Shown in pieces: positions 1 to 8,980 of a DNA stretch of 64,000 nt; within the stretch, counting starts at the first letter, position 1, and each line of letters opens with the position of its first letter. The notes under the pieces are model-generated. The model made no database searches and was not told the DNA's origin. It worked only from the letters and a program-made list of their open reading frames with translations. The position numbers and the translations under genes were made by a program. The DNA is from Thermoplasmata archaeon (GTDB lineage: Archaea; Thermoplasmatota; Thermoplasmata; Thermoplasmatales; Thermoplasmataceae), in contig JAKBQY010000014.1 of the NCBI GenBank assembly GCA_021835025.1, positions 82,508 to 146,507 on the forward strand, written 5' to 3'.

Positions 1-2051
1 TCTTCCCCCTTAAGCCAGGACATTGCACGAATGATTTTTACTTTATCCTCATCGTTGTTGAACTCGGATAAAAGGTGTTCAAGTTTATCTAAATCATTTG
101 TATGTATGGCGTATGATGTCAAAATGGCTGATCGCATATCCGGATCTATATTAGAGATATTATCTATCTTGCTGTATAACTCTTTGGCATAATCCATGTC
201 AAGTACAGAAAGTCTGTATGACAGTACATCCCTTAAAATAGAAAGGTTCATCTCTTCATTTTCCTCTTTCTCGCCAAGTTTTGAAAGTATATCCCTTAAA
301 AGATTAATTGAAAAACTCCTCAATTTTTTATGATCGGGCATCAACAAGTTCAATTCAAATAACTCATTTGCTATTTCATGATTTACCATATGCCTGCCGG
401 CATTGGCAACCTGTGATGCAATTTCAATATATCTCTCAATATCTATTTTCCCTGATAACAAAAACGAAAAATAATCATTTATAACTCCCCAGAGATCCTT
501 GTCTGTAAGTTTATCTTGATTGTTGATTATATTTCTATACAGATTTTCTGAGTATAAAACCCTGTAAAAACCCGATTCATCATCATTGAGTTTAATGAAC
601 TCTGAACTGTATGGTACTTCCATCTTTTTATTATTAAATAATATTGATCTCATTTCATTATTATATTTAATGGTCAGGGGAATTTTCCATAGATTTTCTC
701 CTTCCTTTCCATTTAGCAAGAATCTTGATTGTTCCATAACTATTTTTGTATCCTCTTCCCTTACAGTAATAAGTGGATATCCCACCTGCCTAATGAATGA
801 TCCCATAACTTCCCTTACTGGAAGATCAGAAACCTTGCCCATGAATTCCCATAAATCGGACCCTTCTGCATTTCTATACTTGAAATTTTCAAGATATAAA
901 TTGATGCCTTTTCTAAATACATCGTCTGTAATAAATGCATTGATCATTCTAAGAATACTGCCGCCCTTTCCATAGCTTATCTCATCAAAAATCTGGGATA
1001 TGTCATCTGGCGATTTTACTTCCACCTCTATTGGGTGCGAGTTTTCCAAGGAATCCCCGGTCAATGCCTTTGAAGTTTCTGTTATCAGAAAATCAGAGAA
1101 CATATCATAATCTGGATATAGTTTATCAATGGTCTTATATGACATAAATGTGGCAAAACTTTCATTTAGCCAAAGGTCATTCCACCATTCCATTGTAACA
1201 AGGTCTCCAAACCACTGGTGTGCCAGTTCATGGGCTATGACCATTGCTATTATTCTTTTAGCCGAGGTGCTTGTTGATGAATCCATATTTAAATATATTT
1301 CCCTGAAGGTTATTGCGCCCCAGTTTTCCATGGCACCCGCTGCAAATTCCGGAACTGAGACCAAATGTTCTTTTAGCAGTGGATATTTTATCTTAAAATA
1401 ATCTTCATAGAATTCTATTGATTTTTTTCCTATTTCCAGGGGGTAATCGGACGCTGTTAGATGTCCTTTGGGTGCAAGCAATATCAATTTCTTATTGCCA
1501 TCCAGGTCAATGGATTTTTCCTCGAATTTGCCAATCCCAAGATAGAGTAAATAGGTTGACATCCTTGGAGTCTGTAAAAATTTGACCTTTTTCCTCCCAT
1601 TGTTTTGGACGCTTTCTATCGGCATGTTTGAAACTGCATCAAGGCTAGTGTCAATTGTAACTGTTATATCAAATGTGGATTTATATGCGGGATTATCTAT
1701 GCACAGAAATAATTTTCTTGCACCGGTGGGTTCAAATTGTGTAGTAATCATAAAGCCGTCATTTAGTTTAGCAACATATATGCCTTCGAGTTCAGTAGAT
1801 ATGCTCCCTGTAAAATCTATTTCAACCACAGCATCCGATGTTATTATTCCATCGACAATTATTTCATGTTCATCCCTGTACTCTTTATATCCCTTTATGT
1901 TTTTATTTACTGTTATTTTTTTAATATTGTGATTCACTGAATTTAAAATCAATTTTTCTTCATTTCCCCGGATTTTTATTATTTCATGGCATTTATATGT
2001 AAAATCCATGCTATTTATATCTATATCCAGATTATAATTTATAATGTCCAT
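1..2051 (-). CDS. M1-family zinc aminopeptidase, tricorn-interacting factor F2/F3-like (C-terminus beyond window edge)
   Basis: Reverse-strand reading from ATG at 2051 gives MDIINYNLDIDINSMDF...EFAAGAMENWGAITFRE...VIAHELAHQWFGDLVTMEWWNDLWLNESFATF: GAMEN and HExxH...E motifs. Missing from the ORF track because it runs off the left edge. Confidence 0.93.
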   Translation of the reverse strand, partial: MDIINYNLDIDINSMDFTYKCHEIIKIRGNEEKLILNSVNHNIKKITVNKNIKGYKEYRDEHEIIVDGIITSDAVVEIDFTGSISTELEGIYVAKLNDGFMITTQFEPTGARKLFLCIDNPAYKSTFDITVTIDTSLDAVSNMPIESVQNNGRKKVKFLQTPRMSTYLLYLGIGKFEEKSIDLDGNKKLILLAPKGHLTASDYPLEIGKKSIEFYEDYFKIKYPLLKEHLVSVPEFAAGAMENWGAITFREIYLNMDSSTSTSAKRIIAMVIAHELAHQWFGDLVTMEWWNDLWLNESFATFMSYKTIDKLYPDYDMFSDFLITETSKALTGDSLENSHPIEVEVKSPDDISQIFDEISYGKGGSILRMINAFITDDVFRKGINLYLENFKYRNAEGSDLWEFMGKVSDLPVREVMGSFIRQVGYPLITVREEDTKIVMEQSRFLLNGKEGENLWKIPLTIKYNNEMRSILFNNKKMEVPYSSEFIKLNDDESGFYRVLYSENLYRNIINNQDKLTDKDLWGVINDYFSFLLSGKIDIERYIEIASQVANAGRHMVNHEIANELFELNLLMPDHKKLRSFSINLLRDILSKLGEKEENEEMNLSILRDVLSYRLSVLDMDYAKELYSKIDNISNIDPDMRSAILTSYAIHTNDLDKLEHLLSEFNNDEDKVKIIRAMSWLKGE

Positions 2052-2129
2052 ATATCTATATTAGATGGTATATTATAATTTTTGCCAAATATTTTTATGC
2101 TTATATATTATTATTGAATATAGAATAAA

Positions 2130-3179
2130 ATGACATTAGTAATAGATATTAATAAGGATAATTTCAATAATGCCATAAATACCGCATCAGAAATAATAAA
2201 AGGTGGAGGTACAGTGGTATTCCCAACGGAAACAGTATATGGACTTGGTGCCGATGCTCTATCTTCGGAAGCCTGCGGGAAAATATTCCAGGCAAAGAAA
2301 AGGCCTGCTGATAATCCATTAATAGTCCATGTTTCAAATTTTGATATGGTAAAACAGGTAGCGGAAATAAATGACGATTTGCTGATAAAAATGAGAAAAA
2401 TATGGCCAGGCCCCCTGACCCTGCTCCTTAAAAAGAAAAAAATTGTTCCAGATGTCGTAACATCAAATATGGATACTGTATGCATAAGATTTCCAGATAA
2501 TGAAATAGCCCTGGCCCTTATAGAAAAAACCGGCCCAATTGCTGCACCTAGCGCAAACATAGCAACGAAACCATCCATAGTTGATTCCTCAGACGCGATA
2601 AAGGAACTTGATGGGCGGGTGGATGCAATAATAAATGCAGGCAGGGTTAAATATGGTGTTGAATCGACAATACTTGATGTTACATGTTCTCCATATGAAT
2701 TGCTGAGGCCCGGTGCCTTTTCTCTGGAAGATATTAAAAAACTTCTTGGGGATGTACATATTGATTCTGTGGCCTGGGGTTACAAAGAATCGAGCAAAGC
2801 ACTGACGCCTGGCATGAAATACAGGCATTATGCACCCTCAAAAAAACTGATTTTAATAGAAAACAATCAAAAATTCCAGGAATTCGTTCAATCAGATTTA
2901 TCAATGGACTTTATTGCCCTGTGCTCCATGGAAAATGCCGCATATGCAAAATACGACAAATTCATACTTGGAAATGATATTTATGAGGTTGCCCACAACC
3001 TGTTCTACTATTTCAGAATGCTGGATTCAAGCGATAAAAAATTTGGTGTAATCCAATCTTTTCCAGAAAACGGCATGGGTTTTGGCGTGATGAATAGAAT
3101 AAGAAAAGCAAGCTATTCGATTATAAAGGATAAAGAAAATATAGATAATATAAATAATGTATTGAATGAATACAGATAA
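2130..3179 (+). CDS. sua5: Threonylcarbamoyl-AMP synthase, Sua5/YrdC plus C-terminal Sua5 domain
   Basis: GGGTVVFPTETVYGLGADA, KRPADNPLIVHV, GPIAAPSANIATKPS, LRPGAFSLEDI, SPGMKYRHYAP-like (TPGMKYRHYAPSKKL). Confidence 0.95.
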   Translation: MTLVIDINKDNFNNAINTASEIIKGGGTVVFPTETVYGLGADALSSEACGKIFQAKKRPADNPLIVHVSNFDMVKQVAEINDDLLIKMRKIWPGPLTLLLKKKKIVPDVVTSNMDTVCIRFPDNEIALALIEKTGPIAAPSANIATKPSIVDSSDAIKELDGRVDAIINAGRVKYGVESTILDVTCSPYELLRPGAFSLEDIKKLLGDVHIDSVAWGYKESSKALTPGMKYRHYAPSKKLILIENNQKFQEFVQSDLSMDFIALCSMENAAYAKYDKFILGNDIYEVAHNLFYYFRMLDSSDKKFGVIQSFPENGMGFGVMNRIRKASYSIIKDKENIDNINNVLNEYR

Positions 3180-4074
3180 TTATAAGATAAGGTGGGATTT
3201 AATTCTAAAAAAGGAAATAGACTATTTATCCAAAAAATATCCCGATATAGACGTAAAAAATAATTACACTAGCATTATAAATCAACTTACAGAGAATAAA
3301 CTGAAATCTAAAATAATAATCAATAAAAATGAATTTATAGGATATGCCTATGTTATGAAGTCATCGGAAAAAAATGACCGTTTGTATGCTGACGTTGGAT
3401 TTGCCTCACGTAAAAAAATAAATGAGGAACGATTAAAAACTTTTTTTGACTGGCTCATAGATATGTCAAAAAAGGAAAAGAAAAAAATACTATTAAATCC
3501 CATATTTAATGGTAATGAATTGTCCGATAAATATTTAATAAACAGTGGATTTAAAAAGATGACCAGAAAAAAAATGTCAGTAAACCTCGAAAATTATACA
3601 TATAAAACAATTAATACAGACTATGAAATATCAGGTATCAAAAATGTGAATGAAGCCCTGTATGCCGATGCCGAATATGAATCATTTAAATATTCTTCTG
3701 ATAAGTTTTTATTCAGCAATATACGGGAAGATAGAATAAACTCCGTAAAAAATCTTTTAAATGGGGAATATGGAAAAATAATAGAAGATGCATCAATAAT
3801 TTTAAAAAATAAGGGAAGAATAATAGCAGGCATTTTGTCATCGCAGATAAGTTTCGATAAGGCATTTATCGTCTCTATTTTTGTTAAAAAAGAACATAGA
3901 AAAAAAGGAACTGGCAAATATCTTCTTTTTTCCGTTATGAATCGTTTAAAGGCCCTGGCGTTCAAACAGGCATTTTTATGGGTAAATAATAATAATTTTG
4001 CCGTGGATTTTTATTTGAAATCGGGGTTTGTTTTTGAGGATTATCCAAATGAGGTGATTTATTTTTATAAATAA
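3166..4074 (+). CDS. GNAT-family N-acetyltransferase
   Basis: C-terminal IVSIFVKKEHRKKGTGKYLLFSVMNRLKALAFKQAFLWVNNNNFAVDFYLKSGF acetyl-CoA binding pattern; start overlaps sua5 stop. Confidence 0.75.
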   Translation: MNTDNYKIRWDLILKKEIDYLSKKYPDIDVKNNYTSIINQLTENKLKSKIIINKNEFIGYAYVMKSSEKNDRLYADVGFASRKKINEERLKTFFDWLIDMSKKEKKKILLNPIFNGNELSDKYLINSGFKKMTRKKMSVNLENYTYKTINTDYEISGIKNVNEALYADAEYESFKYSSDKFLFSNIREDRINSVKNLLNGEYGKIIEDASIILKNKGRIIAGILSSQISFDKAFIVSIFVKKEHRKKGTGKYLLFSVMNRLKALAFKQAFLWVNNNNFAVDFYLKSGFVFEDYPNEVIYFYK

Positions 4075-4165
4075 ATATTATTTTTTATAGCAATTTTTGT
4101 AAATATTTAAAACCTATAAATTCAAAAATAAAAAAAATTTAAATTTGTGTATAACTTATCAAATC

Positions 4166-5110
4166 ATGAATATATTTGAAATATCATTTATTTTTTTATT
4201 TTCGGTAACATTTATTTATGCAATAATAAAACAAAGTGAAACGTTTAAAGTTAAATTCATTATTTCAATACCAATTTTAATTCTTATATATTATTTCACC
4301 AAATCTGTAATTTTTCTTCCAATATATTTGTTTTCCCTTATATCTGCAACATACCTTTACACGGTTTTCTTCTATATACCATTCGCATTTGATACGGTCC
4401 TTATTTTGATCACGCTTTTTGACCATATTTTACCATTAAGAATAACTGTATTATCAATTTCATCAGCCATTTTATTATCCATGTTCCTCGATAAAAATAT
4501 AAAAAAATATGGTATAGAGAATGAAAAACAAAAGGGCAAGAATATAAAAATAGAAACGTATAGGGATTATTTCCAGATATTTACTGGAGTGATTACAATA
4601 ATTTTATTTTTAACCTTTGGCAAAACGGGAAAATTAATTGTACTTTTTGCAGTTTTAATCATTTACCTTTTTGGTAATATTCTATATTTAAACAGAGACT
4701 ATAGGATTACAAATATTGTTTACAGGATGGAGAGGGAGGATACCAAACTTGGTCTCGGGTCTATGTATCTTGCTGCAGGATTTTTATTTGTAATGGCTTT
4801 TGTACAATCGATAAATACCCTAATATTATCGGCATTTATAATTATGATAGGGGATTCGCTGGCAACAATACTGGGGATGAAAATAAAGGGTAAAAAATTG
4901 TTTTACAATAAGCGAAAATCCTGGGCCGGTTTTTTTTCAATGCTTATTCCATCATTTATATTCGGAATTTTTATTATATTTTATTTATATTCATTGATAT
5001 ATTCTATGGTTTCCACATTTTCTGAAAGTATCTCCAACAAGATTGCAGACGATAATGTAACAATTCCTGTATCTATTGTGATAATTCATTTTATAATTTC
5101 TATGGTATGA
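4166..5110 (+). CDS. Polytopic membrane protein, dolichol kinase / CTP-transferase-like
   Basis: ORF 4145..5110; ATG at 4166 is the more likely start. C-terminal GLGSMYLAAGFLF...GDSLATILGMKIKGKKLFYNKRKSWAGF resembles SEC59/dolichol kinase-type signature. Confidence 0.6.
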   Translation: MNIFEISFIFLFSVTFIYAIIKQSETFKVKFIISIPILILIYYFTKSVIFLPIYLFSLISATYLYTVFFYIPFAFDTVLILITLFDHILPLRITVLSISSAILLSMFLDKNIKKYGIENEKQKGKNIKIETYRDYFQIFTGVITIILFLTFGKTGKLIVLFAVLIIYLFGNILYLNRDYRITNIVYRMEREDTKLGLGSMYLAAGFLFVMAFVQSINTLILSAFIIMIGDSLATILGMKIKGKKLFYNKRKSWAGFFSMLIPSFIFGIFIIFYLYSLIYSMVSTFSESISNKIADDNVTIPVSIVIIHFIISMV

Positions 5111-5382
5111 GGTAGCATTCTCCCTTGCAAAATGGCACTTCTTGCACACAATTGTTAAAATATGGGTTTATCTGACATTTTTGTGAGTTCATTTAAATGA
5201 TATTTGAAAAAATGACTTAAATTGCTGATTTATTTATAGGCTTGAAATATGAAAATTCAAAGATGGAGTACTCGCAATTAGCAGCATCCTCTCCAATGTT
5301 CCAAGAATATTAGAAAGTGAGCTACCCCTATGAAAGTGTGAAGAACCAAAATATAAATAGTGATATGTATTAAGGAAATAAA

Positions 5383-5455
5383 GCGAGTGTGGTGTAGCCT
5401 GGTAACACGCGACCTTGCCAAGGTCATGCCCCGGGTCCAAATCCCGGCTCTCGCA
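5383..5455 (+). tRNA. tRNA-Gly(GCC)
   Basis: GCGAGTG acceptor / CTCTCGC, D arm GTGT-AGCCTGGTA-ACAC, anticodon loop TTGCCAA, T arm CCGGG-TCCAAAT-CCCGG; one T-T mismatch in the acceptor stem. Confidence 0.9.
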
Positions 5456-5514
5456 CATTTTAAACTGTCCATATCTCACATAAACATTTATAAAATATAA
5501 TAAAATATAAAAAT

Positions 5515-6172
5515 ATGACGAGATATAAAATTACAGGATAACTTAAGTGAGTTCAGGGTTTTAATATATATTGGAAAATTACGGCCATTGGCGGAATTCT
5601 TAAAGGATAAATTCCTGGATCCATCGGAAGATGATTTAAAAGATTCGCTCGAATATTTTGAGAATAAAGGCAATGCACTGGCAACAATAGAAATTCATAA
5701 GCAAACAATGAAAAAATTCTATTACTGGTATTTTAAAAATGATGAAAAATATAATAAAATATGTGGATGGATCAAAATAAGGAATAATGTTAACAGGCAT
5801 AAAAAGGCTGAGGATATGATTACCTATGATGAATATAATTCTATACTCGAGAATGTAAATTCACTCAGAGATAAGGCCTTAATTTCATTGTTTTATGACT
5901 CTGGATGCAGAATAGGGGAGATATTACCATTAAGGATCAGGGATGTTTCCATGGATGATAATGGCCTGAATCTTCATGTTGCTGGTAAAACTGGGGAAAG
6001 AATAGTTTTCATTATTGGAGATTCAATTGCATTCTTAAGGCAGTATTTGGAAGTATATAAATATAAAAACGATCCTGATTCTCCATTGTTTATGGATTTT
6101 GAAAATAATACACCATTAAAATATGATGCCACAAGGAAAATGCTTAATAGGGCAGTTCAGAGAGTAGGAATG
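5515..6172 (+). pseudogene. XerA/XerD-like tyrosine recombinase, C-terminally truncated and probably 5' frameshifted
   Basis: LRDKALISLFYDSGCRIGEILPLRIRDVSMDDNGLNLHVAGKTGERIVFI contains the first catalytic Arg region. The HxLRH...Y C-terminus is replaced after LNRAVQRVGM by antisense tnpB sequence. Upstream frame reads ...KLQDNLSEFRVLIYIGKLRPLAEFL without an ATG, while MTRYKITG* sits in another frame. Confidence 0.8.
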
Positions 6173-6355
6173 AGTTATACAACTGTCTGCAGAGTTCTAT
6201 CTGATTGTTGAGCTTTATTTCCTGCTCTGAAGATGGGTACAGCCTAAACTTATATGCTTTCATGTATGTTATTATATACGTTCTTTCATTATATTTAACC
6301 CTTTAATTCGCTTTCATCCCACCCATAAATGGTGTGAGTTTTCCCGCTCACTGTG
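6172..6355 (-). mobile_element. IS200/IS605-type fragment: left end plus first ~30 codons of tnpB
   Basis: Reverse strand from ATG at 6263: MKAYKFRLYPSSEQEIKLNNQIELCRQLYNS, a typical TnpB N-terminus. Left end CACAGTGAGCGGGAAAACTCACACCATTTATGGGTGGGATGAAAGCGAA ends at 6355. About 115 bp is nearly identical to 27241-27361. Confidence 0.85.
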
Positions 6356-6362
6356 ATAATTT

Positions 6363-6974
6363 TTATTTTTTTAATAATGCATCCACAAGCTTGGAAATTC
6401 CATCGGCTATTTTATTGTAAGCTCTTATTTCGTATAGTAAAAATATCATTGAAGAAATCAAATAGACCGATGTAATTGAAAATATTATTTCTCCAATAAA
6501 AGGCAAGAATATCGTAAATATAATGGAACCAACAAAAAAAGCTGAAATTATGGAAAAATCTATTCCTATTCTACTCGTGACCTTCTCCCACGAATGAATT
6601 CATGGGCTTCCTGCTTCAAAGGCTACTGGCGGAGTCTCCACAGGCTTGCATTCCCCTCGGCCCGAGGGTACTTTGCCCTCCATGCTCAGCCATTCGACTT
6701 TACGGGCACAGGCATACATGGAGATATATGTGATCCGACCTTCTTTCATTATGTCTACCAGTTGACAGGAAATATATTCTTCTGTGATATAAAAAGGTTC
6801 GCTTTCATCCCACCCATAAATGGGGTGAGTTTTCCCACTCACTGTGATAAAAAAATCGTTAAATTGCGGTATATTTATGCTGTAAAATTTTGGTATTACA
6901 TAATAAAGAAAAGCAGGGTATAAGCTCATCAAAATAGCTGATGATTCCACAATAGCACTTACTGGAACTGGCAA
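6363..6974 (-). pseudogene. Small polytopic membrane protein gene interrupted by a 270-bp MITE
   Basis: Flanks joined without 6577-6846 read MPVPVSAIVESSAILMSLYPAFLYYVIPKFYSINIPQFNDFFMSRIGIDFSIISAFFVGSIIFTIFLPFIGEIIFSITSVYLISSMIFLLYEIRAYNKIADGISKLVDALLKK* (342 nt; TTG start). Confidence 0.75.
6577..6846 (-). mobile_element. 270-bp non-autonomous IS200/IS605-TnpB-derived MITE (left end + tnpB 3' end + right-end hairpin)
   Basis: Colinear with 63493-63762, same length and same internal deletion junction. Contains ...RGECKPVETPPVAFEAGSP (tnpB C-terminal-type coding) and terminal hairpin CCCATGAATTCATTCGTGGG followed by AGAAGGTCAC. Confidence 0.85.
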
Positions 6975-6980
6975 ATAACT

Positions 6981-7241
6981 CTACTCTTTTTGGATATAGC
7001 CTATAACAAGTTTTGCGATTCTCTTTGAATTGTCCTGATCCTTCGATAGAATATTTTCCACAAATTTCTTTTTATCTTCAGGTGATAAAGACTCATATTT
7101 TTCTTTAAGCCTATCCAGTTCCCCCTTATATTTTACCATGACTGCTGCATTTACAAATTTTGAAACATGAAGGATCCCTGGTATTTTTATTATTTCATTA
7201 TCCACTTTTATTGTCTCTTCAACCATAATAAAATAATACAA
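6981..7241 (-). CDS. Hypothetical small protein (86 aa)
   Basis: ORF, stop immediately upstream of the interrupted membrane gene, same strand; internal Met (MVEETIKVDNE) is a likely start. Confidence 0.55.
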   Translation of the reverse strand: MYYFIMVEETIKVDNEIIKIPGILHVSKFVNAAVMVKYKGELDRLKEKYESLSPEDKKKFVENILSKDQDNSKRIAKLVIGYIQKE

Positions 7242-7349
7242 AGGAATTATATAAACATATGTTTCATTAATTTTTAATGCACCTCTCTTGAGAAAATTTT
7301 CCAGAAAAATGCATTTTCAGTAATGGTTTTGAGTGTGGTATCCTGAAAT

Positions 7350-7397
7350 GAGTTCCTATATAAACATTATAATATAAACAAAAGAATCAAAGAAAAG
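7350..7397. repeat. 48-bp exact direct repeat, copy 1
   Basis: gagttcctatataaacattataatataaacaaaagaatcaaagaaaag, identical to 25605-25652; similarity extends upstream (tatcctgaaat / tatcccgaatt). Confidence 0.9.
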
Positions 7398-7623
7398 CTG
7401 AACCGGACACATATATCATATGGAAGAAAAAAGGATTTAAATTGAATAAGAAAGTTAATTTTGAAAGATTAATAAATGCCCCTTGTCAACTGGAAGGGAT
7501 ATTTTTTTGAAAAAAAATATCTGTTTTCCTGATAAGTCTAAAAAATTGAGAAATATTCTTTGTGGGTCAGGGGTAATAAAAAAATCATAAATAATTATAT
7601 AAGAATAACACATTAACTTATAA

Positions 7624-7857
7624 ATGTTTAAGGTCAAATTAACCCTTGACAGAAAAAACTATGAAATGTATATAAAATCTATAGAACCAGAACTTACTGA
7701 AACGTTCGGAAGATCGAGGGTTTATGAAACTCTGGATAAAAACAATATCTATATAAATATAGAAGCACCTGATGTGCCATCTTTAAAGGCCAGTATATCT
7801 TCCATTGCAAGGGTTTTAAATGTTGCTAAAAAAATATTGGAGGGAAAAATATGGTAG
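7624..7857 (+). CDS. pcc1: KEOPS complex subunit Pcc1
   Basis: 77 aa, ends in ...VPSLKASISSIARVLNVAKKILEG, typical Pcc1; overlaps prefoldin beta start. Confidence 0.8.
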   Translation: MFKVKLTLDRKNYEMYIKSIEPELTETFGRSRVYETLDKNNIYINIEAPDVPSLKASISSIARVLNVAKKILEGKIW

Positions 7858-8231
7858 AACCTAATTTGAATGCGTATTTACAGAACCAGATAAAGCAGGC
7901 TCAGGATTTGGGAGCTCAAATAGAGCAAATTGCAAATCAGAGATATCAACTTGATATGAAGGTAAAGGAGCTTGATAAAACATTAAAGGAATTGAACAAC
8001 GCCAAGGATGACACTCCTGTATACAAAAATGTGGGTCCCATTCTGTATAAAATAGATGATAAGGCAAAACTAATTTCAGATCTGGAAGAACAGAAAGAGT
8101 TGAGCCAGATGAGGTTGAAAACACTTGAGGGGCAACAGAAATCATTTGAGGCAAAATATAAGGAACTGGAAGAAACCATACAGAGAAAATATGAGGAGTC
8201 CACAAAGGGGAATAACCAGCAATTAAGCTGA
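7851..8231 (+). CDS. pfdB: Prefoldin beta subunit
   Basis: Coiled coil with central beta-hairpin VYKNVGPILYKIDDKAKLISDLEEQKELSQMRLKTLEGQQKSFEAKYKELEE. Confidence 0.9.
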   Translation: MVEPNLNAYLQNQIKQAQDLGAQIEQIANQRYQLDMKVKELDKTLKELNNAKDDTPVYKNVGPILYKIDDKAKLISDLEEQKELSQMRLKTLEGQQKSFEAKYKELEETIQRKYEESTKGNNQQLS

Positions 8232-8391
8232 TAACGTTATTTTCATATTAAAAAAGGAACTACCTTTCAAACTTTATTAATTTCTAATCTTTTATAATAT
8301 TTGGGATAATATTTTTTAAAAATATTTAATTCCTTCATTTATATTTTAGTGTAATTAAGCTAAAATTTAACTCCGCGTAAAAAATTTAAGA

Positions 8392-8811
8392 TTAAAAATT
8401 TTCCAGGATTTTCTCTTTTATTTTTGAAGAACTATTTATTATCCCATTGAATGCGCCAGTTCTTCTAACTTGGGTATTTAGGCCAAGTTTTCTGCATTTT
8501 TCCTCTATATATTTATCGTCAAATTTCTGGTCATATCCCAATGTAATAATATCTGGTTTTATTTCTTCCACCGTTTTGAATATATTATCAACACTATGCC
8601 CCACTATAGCCTGATCAACGGGCTTTAATTCCTGTACCATTTGAACTCTTTCATTTTCATTAAAAATTAAACTTTTCCCATGTTTTGTTGCAGTGTAATC
8701 TGAGGCAACAACAACTATAAGAAAATCCCCAAAAGCCTTTGATTCTTTTAAATAATGAATATGCCCTAAATGTATTATATCAAATACTCCTGATGCCATG
8801 ACCTTTATCAT
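8392..8811 (-). CDS. ribL: FAD synthase / cytidylyltransferase family
   Basis: MIKVMASGVFDIIHLGHIHYLKESKAFGD (HxGH) and TGAFNGIINSSSKIKEKI C-terminus. Confidence 0.88.
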   Translation of the reverse strand: MIKVMASGVFDIIHLGHIHYLKESKAFGDFLIVVVASDYTATKHGKSLIFNENERVQMVQELKPVDQAIVGHSVDNIFKTVEEIKPDIITLGYDQKFDDKYIEEKCRKLGLNTQVRRTGAFNGIINSSSKIKEKILENF

Positions 8812-8856
8812 TTGGTTATGATTACTTTAATAATTATAAAGTTTAAGATGCCTAGC

Positions 8857-8893
8857 AATATAATGAATATACAGAACATGAAACATATGTAGA
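8857..8893. repeat. Short dispersed repeat (possible IS remnant), copy 1
   Basis: aatataatgaatatacagaacatgaaacatatgtag matches reverse complement of 58541-58577 with few mismatches. Confidence 0.4.
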
Positions 8894-8980
8894 CTGTAAG
8901 ATGGATACATCATCTGTTTAACTGTAGACTTTTTGTTTAACCATCATCCTATTCATTGCAGTACTTCGCGCACACAATAG

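Noticed and set aside
586-1932. Plus-strand ORFs 586-975, 1129-1401, 1582-1932
   Set aside because: Antisense to the M1 aminopeptidase read on the minus strand (GAMENWG, HELAHQWFGD).
2111-2578. 155-aa minus ORF inside sua5, and similar antisense ORFs inside smc, hel308, thermosome, argF and APC permease genes
   Set aside because: Overlap strongly supported genes in the opposite strand and read as antisense composition artefacts.
5234-5479. Minus-strand ORFs of 81 and 64 aa
   Set aside because: Antisense to tRNA-Gly(GCC).
6600-6974. 124-aa ORF on the minus strand (MPVPVSAIVESS...VAFEAGSP)
   Set aside because: Chimera: first ~41 codons belong to the interrupted membrane-protein gene, the rest is the MITE reading through in frame.
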